From Phormidium tenue FACHB-886 (GTDB lineage Bacteria; Cyanobacteriota; Cyanobacteriia; Elainellales; Elainellaceae): a stretch of 54,098 bases of DNA. The position numbers and the translations under genes were made by a program. Below, in pieces: positions 19,805 through 27,582 of the stretch. The notes beneath the pieces are model-generated. The model was not told where the DNA came from. It made no database searches and was given only the letters and a program-made list of their open reading frames with translations. How positions within the stretch are numbered: position 1 is the first letter of the stretch; every line of letters starts with the position of its first letter. The stretch lies in assembly GCF_014764505.1 (NCBI RefSeq), contig NZ_JACXWX010000031.1, positions 1 to 54,098 on the forward strand, written 5' to 3'.

Positions 19805-20773
19805 TTAATCTTCCGAAAGTAGAGCATCTAATTTGTCCAGCAATGCCTGTGCCTGCTTCCACTTTTTTGGGTCTTTCTCCCACAGTTTTGCTTTTAGCAT
19901 CCGCTGATAAACGGCAGAGAGCCTAAGTTTAGGTGAATCTGTATCTGGTTCCGGCAGCTGCTTTTTGATTCGTTCACGGATTTCGCTCAGGGAGAGATCT
20001 TCTCCAACTGCCTGCTGAAGCAAATCCTTTCGCTGGGCAACATTTTTGACTCGCGCGACCGTCTGCGCCTTGGTGTACTCAATCTTGCCTTGCATTAAGG
20101 CATCTAGAATCTCCTCAGGTAACTTCAACAGAGGCAGACGATGTCTAATGAACGAATCCCAGGACATACCAACAGCCGCAAACAGGCTTTCTACAACCTC
20201 TTTCTCTTTACCCGCAACGTTGCGGGTAGTTGTAGCAGACACCTTTCCCTTCGATTCATTTTGCATCCTATATAGTAGAGAAATTGTCTCTTCACGGTCA
20301 TTTCCTAGCTCAAGGGAAAGCAGATCCAAAATACCGTGGGTTTGCTCTACAGGATTTAAGTCCTCACTAAGGAGAAATTTTGTCAAAGAATATTCTAGAG
20401 CTTGCTTATCATCCAGTTCCCTTACATCAACGGGAAGCTCAGCTAAACCTATATTCTTAGCGGCTCGGTACCGGCGTTCTCCATCAACCAATTCATAGGT
20501 TTCGCCAGATAGCGGACGAACAATCAACGGCTCTTCTATTCCTTTGCTTCGGATAGAATTTTCCAGTTCTGCCAGCTTGGCAGTATCAAAATATTGTCTA
20601 GGCTGCTTGAAGCGAACTCTCAGGCTAATAGTATCGATCGGCAGTGAGGAGCGTTTGCCTTGAGAATTTAGCTCAGGCACATAAGGTTCACTCGCTTCTT
20701 CACTACTGGCTCCTCTAGCAACCCTAATCAGGTTTGCAAAGGCATCAGCAGAAGGCTTTTTTTTAGTATTCAT
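19805..20773 (-). CDS. parB: ParB-type partition protein
   Basis: 322 residues from the ATG at 20773 (MNTKKKPSADAFANLI); a longer frame upstream overlaps parA and is unlikely. The ParB/Spo0J nuclease-like fold begins near 50: IRSKGIEEPLIVRPL, YELVDGERRYRAAK, then LPVDVREL. The box ALEYSLTKFLLSEDLNPVEQ follows, then an HTH region (about 165-235) and a charged C-terminus for dimerisation. ParB binds centromere-like parS sites and drives segregation with ParA. Its start shares one base with the parA stop (TAATG), so the two genes are coupled. TTCTT(A)(T/G)GTAC motifs in this module are candidate binding sites, which is unproven. Confidence 0.9.
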   Translation of the reverse strand: MNTKKKPSADAFANLIRVARGASSEEASEPYVPELNSQGKRSSLPIDTISLRVRFKQPRQYFDTAKLAELENSIRSKGIEEPLIVRPLSGETYELVDGERRYRAAKNIGLAELPVDVRELDDKQALEYSLTKFLLSEDLNPVEQTHGILDLLSLELGNDREETISLLYRMQNESKGKVSATTTRNVAGKEKEVVESLFAAVGMSWDSFIRHRLPLLKLPEEILDALMQGKIEYTKAQTVARVKNVAQRKDLLQQAVGEDLSLSEIRERIKKQLPEPDTDSPKLRLSAVYQRMLKAKLWEKDPKKWKQAQALLDKLDALLSED

Positions 20774-21381
20774 TAGCGTAGTACCTCTTTGCCAATCGCT
20801 TTGTAATCTTTCCATGCTTCCTGCGCACGAGGATCATTCACTTCATCCACAGGCACTCCTAGTAAAGCAGCCTTTTGAAAAGCACTAAAGCGACGAATCA
20901 AAGTCTTAAAAACAGGTAATCCTGCAGCCTTTAAACTGTCTCGTGCTTTTTCACCCTCACGGGAAGGATAGGGGGGTGTGATAGTGATGAGAATTTTATA
21001 CTGTGCTGCGTCCAGTTCCGTTAAAGCCTGTATCGTTTTCATCAATGCATCAATACCGAAGGCATCTGGAGTTGATGGGATAACCAGAAAATCACAGCCA
21101 TCTGCAAGCGTTCTCAAACTTTCATCGCTAGGTCTTGCTGGGGTATCAATGACAATGTGCTCATACTTACGAGCATATTTTACGCCTTGCTCTTCATCAA
21201 CTACTTTGAAAGAAGGGTTGAAGCCATTCTCCTGACCGCGTTGCGCCCAACCTAAAACGGTTCGGTTGAGGTCACCATCAACCAACAATGTAGGAGCATC
21301 CGTTTGCAGGTAAGTCGCTAGATGAATTGCAGTGGTAGATTTTCCTACACCACCTTTAAAAGAGGTCACCGTCAATATCAT
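20773..21381 (-). CDS. parA: ParA-type partition ATPase
   Basis: 202 residues from the ATG at 21381 (MILTVTSFKGGVGKST). An upstream start would add 18 residues before the beta strand that normally opens this fold. The deviant Walker A KGGVGKST is at 9-16. LLVDGDLNRTVLGWA and HIVIDTPARPSDE are the A-prime and Walker B regions. The short length, without an N-terminal HTH, is that of the type Ib / small plasmid ParA group. It acts on the nucleoid as an ATP-dependent DNA-binding gradient that moves ParB-DNA complexes. It is the first gene of the parAB operon. An inverted GTAC-containing pair lies about 120-150 bases upstream. Confidence 0.92.
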   Translation of the reverse strand: MILTVTSFKGGVGKSTTAIHLATYLQTDAPTLLVDGDLNRTVLGWAQRGQENGFNPSFKVVDEEQGVKYARKYEHIVIDTPARPSDESLRTLADGCDFLVIPSTPDAFGIDALMKTIQALTELDAAQYKILITITPPYPSREGEKARDSLKAAGLPVFKTLIRRFSAFQKAALLGVPVDEVNDPRAQEAWKDYKAIGKEVLR

Positions 21382-21503
21382 TACCAACTCCTGCTGTATT
21401 TTCGTTCGGTACTGACATCTAGAAGTTAAGCCCAACCAAGCGAGAATGACCTAGCGCTAGGCAAGAACTATTCTGGAAGCCGATTCATGAAATGGACTAA
21501 ATT

Positions 21504-21529
21504 GTACTTAGTTTGAAGTTCTTTTGTAC
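21504..21529. promoter_or_regulatory. Possible par operator with GTAC motifs
   Basis: TTGTACTTAG (21502-21511) and TTCTTTTGTAC (21519-21529) face each other about 120-150 bases upstream of parA. The second differs in one base from the TTCTTATGTAC motif arrayed at 24.3 kb. Autoregulation or a parS site is plausible. Confidence 0.4.
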
Positions 21530-21823
21530 CGCAAAATAGCGTTTTGGTGCTTAACCGATTACAGTGCCACTCAAAGTTTATGAGATTTCAAGCAGAAAAA
21601 CTCAAGTGTTGTTGCTTATCAATAAAACACGCAATCTCGACTAGATCGTTAGCTTTGGCAAGCGATCCATCTCGTTAGGGCTGGCTGCAGGCGATCGCGC
21701 CAAGCCTGCGAACAGATAAGTTCGTCAAGTACCCTGCTGCCGATCTATGCTATCCATCTACAACATTGCTGGCATTGCTGGACAACGTTAAGATTTATCT
21801 TAAGTAGTTTTCAAACAGGGCAA

Positions 21824-22138
21824 ATGTCATCTCAACTGAACCGTGATCTAGAAAAACCTGAGACAAAAGAAGCGACGTTGTTCGATCGCACTTTTCGAGA
21901 CAGCGAGGGCAAAATTGTTATAGCTCAACCGCCCAATCTACCGCTTTTAGTTGGGTTGACAGCCACCCTGCTTCAATTCATTCTCCCAAGCGGCAACCTT
22001 CAGATAGGCTCGGATTTAGTAGCATTCGGTACTTTATTTACTTGGGGATGGCTAGAGCTGTTTCAGGGAGTTAACTACTTCCGTCGGGCACTTGGATTAG
22101 TTGCGCTGGTGAGTATACTCGCACTGAAATTTGTTTAA
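21824..22138 (+). CDS. Small two-pass membrane protein, cyanobacterial, unknown function
   Basis: 104 residues. A polar N-terminus (SSQLNRDLEKPETKEATLFD) is followed by hydrophobic segments at about 40-55 (PLLVGLTATLLQFILPSG) and 62-103 (LVAFGTLFTWGWLELFQGVN, then a very hydrophobic end ALGLVALVSILALKFV). No family was recognised. It converges on the erythromycin-esterase-like gene with 46 bases between stops and is not in an operon. Composition fits the neighbours. Confidence 0.7.
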   Translation: MSSQLNRDLEKPETKEATLFDRTFRDSEGKIVIAQPPNLPLLVGLTATLLQFILPSGNLQIGSDLVAFGTLFTWGWLELFQGVNYFRRALGLVALVSILALKFV

Positions 22139-22184
22139 ACGCAGAGAGCAAACACCCAAACTGTTATTACCTTAAAGGGTTAAC

Positions 22185-23528
22185 TTATAACCCAGAAGGA
22201 AACGTTTCTGGAACCTCTTCGGCTTCAAGCTGATCTGGGCGATCGAGCGGCTCTACTGCCTGTGTATCATCAATGTGGATCACAGCATCAAACTGTGCTG
22301 GAAGCCGAGACCAAAAGTAATGGCTTCTACGCTCAGTTTGCAGAGAGTAGATTACACCGATCGCCCTTTCCAAGCGCTGTTCTTGCAGTCCGATAACAGC
22401 TGAATTTTCCTGGCACAGATTCAGCCAGAAACGCGGCAATTCAACCTGATGAAAGACTGCTTCATAGCTTTCAGGCAAAGCCGGACGAACTTGCTTAAAC
22501 TCCGGTGGATCGCCCCAGTATGAGGCAGCGGCTACTGTGCCGCTATAAGTAGTGAAACCAATCAAGACGGCATTTTGCCCATATCGTTCTCGCACTAGTT
22601 GCCCCAAATTCCACTCGCCTGCTTGTTTCATATCGGTTGCCCGTGCATCTCCGATGTGGGAATTGTGTGCCCAAACGACGATCTTGGGCTGTTTTCCCTG
22701 TTGTGCAATGTGAATAGCAAGATGTTCTAAGGTTTCTGCCATATGGCGATCGCGTAGATTCCAGGAACTTTGCTGCCTTTGAAACATCGAGCGGTAATAG
22801 GCTTCTGCATTTTTAACTAAACGGGCATTCTGCTCCACGTAGAAAAAATCATCTGCCCCATGTCTACCCCGTTGGGCATATTCTTCTCTGCGTCGCTGCA
22901 ATTCCAGCAGCTGATTGATCGCTTCGTCTCCGCAGGAATGACTTAATTCATGGGTGACAGCATATCCGTAGCTTTGCGAGTCTTCGCCGGCATGGTCAAA
23001 GCAGGAATAACGGTGCCGTGCCCGTGTTGCCGCTTCAGGATCGATCTGATCTAAATATTTCAGCACTGCTTCCATCGAAGCATACATGCTGTAGAGATCC
23101 AGCCCATAGAATCTCACTTTTGCTCCATAATCTAGCAGAGCATCGTTAGACTGGCGCAACCAGGTCAGGAAGTTCAATACATCCGTATTTCGCCACATCC
23201 ACAGTGGAAAGTCCTGAAAGTCCGCTAGTGCGTCAGTTGCAGTTGCATCTTCACTGGTGTTTCGGACGAAGCGATCGACTCGGTCGGCGTTAGGAAAGTC
23301 TGCTTCAACCGCCACCGCAATGAAGCCTTTCTCCTGAATCAAGCGTTTTGTAATTTCTGCTCGCTGCTGATAAAACTCGTGGGTTCCGTGCGTTGCCTCC
23401 CCAATCAACACAAACTGAGAATCACCTATAAATTTCAGCAGAGGATCATAATCTTGCTCTGACTCAGTTAAGGGATGAGCTACTTGCCGAATTGCATTAA
23501 CTATACTGGGGAGCGCCTCGTGCGACAT
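22185..23528 (-). CDS. Erythromycin-esterase family hydrolase
   Basis: 447 residues from the ATG at 23528 (MSHEALPSIVNAIR). A further 17 upstream codons are open but less likely. Family signatures: FVLIGEATHGTHEFYQQRAE with catalytic Glu and His, VAVEADFPNADRVDRFVR, and WAHNSHIGDARATDM. Erythromycin esterases use the GEATHG His to hydrolyse the macrolide lactone. Most environmental members have unknown substrates and many cyanobacterial ones sit beside phosphoribosyltransferases, which is not the case here. Antibiotic resistance should therefore not be assumed. The gene is monocistronic, converging with 21824-22138. Confidence 0.88.
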   Translation of the reverse strand: MSHEALPSIVNAIRQVAHPLTESEQDYDPLLKFIGDSQFVLIGEATHGTHEFYQQRAEITKRLIQEKGFIAVAVEADFPNADRVDRFVRNTSEDATATDALADFQDFPLWMWRNTDVLNFLTWLRQSNDALLDYGAKVRFYGLDLYSMYASMEAVLKYLDQIDPEAATRARHRYSCFDHAGEDSQSYGYAVTHELSHSCGDEAINQLLELQRRREEYAQRGRHGADDFFYVEQNARLVKNAEAYYRSMFQRQQSSWNLRDRHMAETLEHLAIHIAQQGKQPKIVVWAHNSHIGDARATDMKQAGEWNLGQLVRERYGQNAVLIGFTTYSGTVAAASYWGDPPEFKQVRPALPESYEAVFHQVELPRFWLNLCQENSAVIGLQEQRLERAIGVIYSLQTERRSHYFWSRLPAQFDAVIHIDDTQAVEPLDRPDQLEAEEVPETFPSGL

Positions 23529-23648
23529 TACCTTTAGCCTCCTGATAGGTCTGTATAACTCAATCTCGTTGCGAATCACTAAGGCATCACCCAGGACCGG
23601 AATGGCAGCTCATATCTGTTATTCAGATCCGTTATTCAGATCCCTTAT

Positions 23649-24110
23649 TCAGCGAAACTCCTGGAGCAACAAAACAGCCCAGGTGCTAATAAAGAGTAAC
23701 GGCACAACGATCGCTGGCATTTGAGCCAAGCGACGGGTCACCGTTTTACCCTGAATTGGTGGAAAATGTTTTGTGGTATCGTCCTGGGGATACACCTGAA
23801 ATGTGGTCCGTAAGGCAGCCATGTAAACGAGGGAAATTAGAATGCCGACATAAATGAGAATGCTGGTAACAAGAGAAATGCCAGGAATGATCCAGAGCAA
23901 AAGATCATGCACTTCCGCATAGCCATCATTTTCTGGATTTGGAGGTGAACTTAGCAAGGTCGCAAATCCGCTGAAGAAAAAGGATTGCGAAACAATCAGC
24001 CAGTTTACCCGTTGATTCATAGAATTATCTTCATTACTAATTTGCTCATGAATCAGCTGGTAGAAATCAGCTGTGGGTAAGGGTTTAGCAGGGTCAAGAA
24101 TTTCAGACAT
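23649..24110 (-). CDS. Small integral membrane protein, unknown function
   Basis: 153 residues. The acidic N-terminus (MSEILDPAKPLPTADFYQLI) is cytoplasmic. Hydrophobic segments lie at about 36-55 (FFFSGFATLL), 70-100 (a long double segment) and 130-150 (AIVVPLLFISTWAVLLL). The polar loop before the last segment contains TTKHFPPIQGKTVTRR. The helical-hairpin-plus-helix layout loosely recalls SLATT-type small membrane effectors, but the resemblance is not strong enough to name. It lies 120 bases from the next gene in the same direction and shares its orientation with parA/parB and the HTH gene. Confidence 0.65.
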   Translation of the reverse strand: MSEILDPAKPLPTADFYQLIHEQISNEDNSMNQRVNWLIVSQSFFFSGFATLLSSPPNPENDGYAEVHDLLLWIIPGISLVTSILIYVGILISLVYMAALRTTFQVYPQDDTTKHFPPIQGKTVTRRLAQMPAIVVPLLFISTWAVLLLQEFR

Positions 24111-24320
24111 TTTTTTAACGCTTTAACGGTTAATTGCCATTGCAAGCAGATATCTGAATGAATTGCTAAATCATAATGCCGAACCTGCTAGCGCAACGAC
24201 CGCTTTAAGAAATACACGATACCCTCCCCAACGGTAGGAAGAATGTTAACTTGAGGTGTATTTCATTAGAAGACAAATTACAGCATCACCGCTCTAAAAT
24301 TCTTTTAGCTAGTGCCTTGA

Positions 24321-24419
24321 TTTCTTATGTACAAAGCGCTTTCTTATGTACAAAGCGTTTCTAACGAAGCAGGGCTAAAAATCTAGATTTACATAAGAAA
24401 GCGCTTTGTACATAAGAAA
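24321..24419. repeat. 30-bp inverted repeat built from four TTCTTATGTAC motifs
   Basis: The arms 24321-24350 and 24390-24419 are exact reverse complements. Each arm contains two motif copies 19 bases apart: TTCTTATGTAC at 24322 and 24341 pointing right, and GTACATAAGAA (the inner copy starts T instead of G) at 24389 and 24408 pointing left. GCGC at the centre of each arm separates the copies. A related array lies at 30026-30111. The site lies just beyond the stop of the HTH gene at 24533-26482. Candidate roles are a centromere, a recombination site or an operator. Confidence 0.85.
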
Positions 24420-24532
24420 AATATTCTCTTGTTTCAGAGCCAAGAGACGATTACCTTCCAACATAAGGCTTGTTTGTTCAAGTCTTATTGCATAGGCGAT
24501 TAGAGCGATCGCAACAGTTGCTACGGTTACAG

Positions 24533-26482
24533 CTAGATTTTCAGAAGAGCTTGGATTTGGTTCTGGTGTTTTGGCTGAATCACCCGTTCGCCCTTGACCC
24601 AGCGGGTAATGAGCGATCGATCAACACCCAAGTTCTTTGCCAGTTGCGCCTTCGACCAACCTTTAGCATCTAGAGCAGTCAGCAAATCTGCCCCTGTGAG
24701 TACTTTCGATCGTTCTAATGAATTGCCTAATGAATTATCTACTAAGGCAAGTGGTTCAGATTTCTGCTTAGTAACAGATCGGACAGCTCCTAATTTCTCC
24801 TGAATCAGCACTGTTGGCTTAATCGTGACGATTGCTTTTAGCCAAATCGATAGCCAGTTACGAGGACGAGTTCTCAGGTTTTCAGGTTCATTCGCCAAGC
24901 TCCACTCAGGTCTAATACAGTCTGGATAGGTCGCTGCATCAAATTCGATCTGCCACCCTAATTCATGCAACGTCAACAGCGCATTATCCCATTGGGTAAT
25001 TAGCGTATTCCGCCGCTGTTTATTATTTTGAACCGTCTCAATTAGCTCTTTTGGTTCCAGGCGTTCCAGCAATGTTCCCACTTCATAACGGCCATCCCGT
25101 CGGATCCGGCTCATAATGGTAAGGAAAATTGCAAGTTTAGACGCTAATCGCTGACGATATGGATTGATCTGTAATGTACTCTTTGCCAAATAGCCATACT
25201 GACAAAGCGCTTCTTTGCCCCCGTTCAGGTCTTTTGCGTTAAGAAACTTTTCTGTCCAGCTTCCGGGTCGCACTTTGATGTATAGTTCGTCTGGATCGCC
25301 TGCCTCGTAGTGAATTGAGCCGGGTTGATCTACATCCACTGTTAATGCAAGTTGCCCTGCATATTCTAATTCTTCTAGTAGCCACATCGCGCCTCTAGCA
25401 ACGTTGTAGCGATTGGCCCCAACGTTGATGTTGCTGATGAAAACTGACAAGCTACAGACAAGCTCAACCAGATGACCAATTTTTTTCAGCTTTTGTCCCA
25501 AATTGATATCTGTTCGCTTATCCCAGCCAAACAGCCTAATTAAATCTGTTCCTTTTAGTCGGATCTGCTGCTCCCAAGGTTCATCTGAATCAGTTGCATA
25601 TGACGAAAAGATCAGCAAAACATACGCTGCCTCCGGACCGAATTGCTGAATGATTTCCCATGCTGCTTTACCTGGAACCAGCTCAAACTGCTGGTTTGTA
25701 GAACTCTGGCGAACGATATTGTGCTGAATGAAACCATCTCCAACTAGCTTTTTCCAGTAGGGATATTCTCCATCCTGCCACTGACTATTAATTAGCGCCT
25801 GTGCTCCCGTTAAAATGGGATAACCTGTTGCCACCCGTTCAAGTTCTCGTCCCCCGAATAAGGCAGGATCAGCAACAAAAGAGGCTGTTGAACGAATTCC
25901 CAAAAGCTTTTCAACGTCCTCAATTGAAAATCCTGAAAGATCCAGGCTCTGCAACCATTCGCTTGCAGTGTAGAAAGCACAGGCGCTAATAGCGATCGAT
26001 TCCCGCCAAGCCTCTTCTTCCGGCAAAGTAGAATCAGTTTCAACTGACAAGACCCCCGGAATTGAGCAGTCCTTCGGCATCCGCCCTTGAGTTTTCCATT
26101 GATCTAAGCGTGTTAAAATCCAGTTCGCTGTTTGTTCCCAAAAAACTTCCTTTTTCAAGACTGCCTTAAATAGCTTCTCCAAACGGGCGATCGCCTGCTT
26201 CTGCAAAGCGCCAATCTTTTCGGTTTCGCTGTAGAGATTGATCACATCTGCATCTGCATCTCCCTGGAGCCGCATCTGTCGCAACCGGTGTTGATTGATT
26301 CCGGTCGCTACATTAATCAGCACCAAATTAAGGAATGACCTGCCACAGCGTAGTTTTTCTATATAGGCTTGTAGCCGAGCTACTTCAGCATCTGTTGAGG
26401 CGATCGAAGCTTGCTCCACCGATACAACAACTGCGGAGCAGGGCTGCGTATTCTTCTTGCGCTTCACTCCATTTGCGGGCAT
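24533..26482 (-). CDS. Large plasmid-module protein with C-terminal XRE-type HTH (putative replication or control protein)
   Basis: 649 residues, no recognised catalytic domain. The C-terminal 55 residues form a clear lambda-repressor-like HTH: LLTALDAKGWSKAQLAKNLG then VDRSLITRWVKGERVIQP. The long middle is helical with Trp-rich patches (RESIAISACAFYTASEWLQS, WSLANEPENLRTRPRNWLSI) and charged N-terminus (KRKKN). It is transcribed away from the iteron array, divergent from the primase-like Rep gene, with the GTAC-motif inverted repeat right behind its stop. The position argues for an initiator, a copy-number regulator or an iteron-binding protein. That is inference from context and the HTH. 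No promoter was fixed, but its start is 180 bases from the first iteron. Confidence 0.7.
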   Translation of the reverse strand: MPANGVKRKKNTQPCSAVVVSVEQASIASTDAEVARLQAYIEKLRCGRSFLNLVLINVATGINQHRLRQMRLQGDADADVINLYSETEKIGALQKQAIARLEKLFKAVLKKEVFWEQTANWILTRLDQWKTQGRMPKDCSIPGVLSVETDSTLPEEEAWRESIAISACAFYTASEWLQSLDLSGFSIEDVEKLLGIRSTASFVADPALFGGRELERVATGYPILTGAQALINSQWQDGEYPYWKKLVGDGFIQHNIVRQSSTNQQFELVPGKAAWEIIQQFGPEAAYVLLIFSSYATDSDEPWEQQIRLKGTDLIRLFGWDKRTDINLGQKLKKIGHLVELVCSLSVFISNINVGANRYNVARGAMWLLEELEYAGQLALTVDVDQPGSIHYEAGDPDELYIKVRPGSWTEKFLNAKDLNGGKEALCQYGYLAKSTLQINPYRQRLASKLAIFLTIMSRIRRDGRYEVGTLLERLEPKELIETVQNNKQRRNTLITQWDNALLTLHELGWQIEFDAATYPDCIRPEWSLANEPENLRTRPRNWLSIWLKAIVTIKPTVLIQEKLGAVRSVTKQKSEPLALVDNSLGNSLERSKVLTGADLLTALDAKGWSKAQLAKNLGVDRSLITRWVKGERVIQPKHQNQIQALLKI

Positions 26483-26661
26483 AGCTCAACCATAATTCAG
26501 AATGCAAATAGTATACTCGCAGCTCGAACTGCCGATAATTCGGCGCAAGAGATGCTTTGCAGCAGGTCAACAAAGTGGATTATGTCAACAAAGCAATTGA
26601 TCCTAAAAATGCTCAGAACTCTTTCAGCACAACTGTTTCGCTGATAGCCAAAATTGAGTAA

Positions 26662-27430
26662 TGTTGACAGAAACTCTAGAATCTAGTGACTTATTGTCTA
26701 GAATCTAATGACTAATTTCTACTGGGCAGCAGCCCATCTCAAGCCTTTTCTAACCAAGCTTAAAGCCTTAAATCAGCCTGAATCCTTACATTTCATTCCA
26801 GTGCTTGTTTTGTCAGCAGCGTAGCCGGCGATGCAACATTTCACAAAACTTTACATTTTCACTGATGTTGACAATGTTGACGCAGAGTCTAGAATCGCCT
26901 GACCAAAACCTGAAAAATATCAGCGTCAGAAATTCTGTCTTCGAGCCATCCTGCTGATGTTGACAGTGTTGCCAAAAGCTCTAGAATCCCCTGACTTTAG
27001 CTCAAGTCGTCTCTAGAATCAGAAGTGCTGATAGTTGTGGGCCTAGTTTTATGCTGAGCTGAATGGCTCAAAAAAGGTTGTCAATTTCCAAAGCTGTTGC
27101 CACTAACTCTAGAATTCTCAGACCTCTCCAAGCACTTTCAAGTGTTGACAGCGTTGCCAAAAGCTCTAGAATCGCCTGACTAAGTTAGTGTCTTTAGATA
27201 GCTGCAGCGATAGCACCGCAATATTGTTGCCAATGTTGCCAAAAGCTCTAGAATCGCCTGACGTTATTAGACAGCTCAACGCAAAAGGGGATATTTTTGG
27301 AATTGCCCGCGTTGCCAAAAACTCTAGAGTGCAGTGACTAGTACCAAGATTCCGTTGACAATTAGCTCTAGAATGCCATGATCAAAATTCCTGAATCGTC
27401 TGACTCCTCTTCTAGGATCGAATGACTTGC
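26662..27430. repeat. Iteron array, likely replication origin
   Basis: About ten spaced direct copies of a 30-bp unit: TGTTGCCAAAAGC, then TCTAGAATC, then GCCTGACT. Best copies start at 26662, 26875, 26967, 27095, 27152, 27234, 27310 and 27353; weaker ones are at 26696, 27009 and about 27401. All lie in the same orientation, spaced 34 to 180 bases apart. Several are preceded by a half-copy TGTTGACA, giving doublets such as TGTTGACAGTGTTGCC. The conserved palindromic centre is TCTAGA. No protein-coding frame crosses the array. Direct repeats of this kind between divergent replication genes are typical of plasmid origins controlled by iteron binding. Confidence 0.85.
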
Positions 27431-27582
27431 TTTTTCTTAGATACTATCCCCAACTTAATTTCAACCGTTGTTGACTCGCTGATAGTGTCAACTAGATCAG
27501 GCTCATTAACCCGCTAAGAGCCTTGTCTGGTGCGTGTTATACGTGCATTATTCCAGCTTTTTCCTGGAGTAGTGTTGTCAAT

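Noticed and set aside
22185-23528. Reading the erythromycin-esterase-like gene as macrolide resistance
   Set aside because: The family is broad and mostly of unknown substrate; no resistance context is visible.
23649-24110. Possible SLATT-type abortive-infection membrane effector
   Set aside because: Only the helix layout agrees; no partner gene is present, so the name was not used.
26662-27430. Spaced repeats that might be read as a CRISPR array
   Set aside because: Repeats are short-cored, imperfect, unevenly spaced and lie between replication genes; there is no cas gene in the window.
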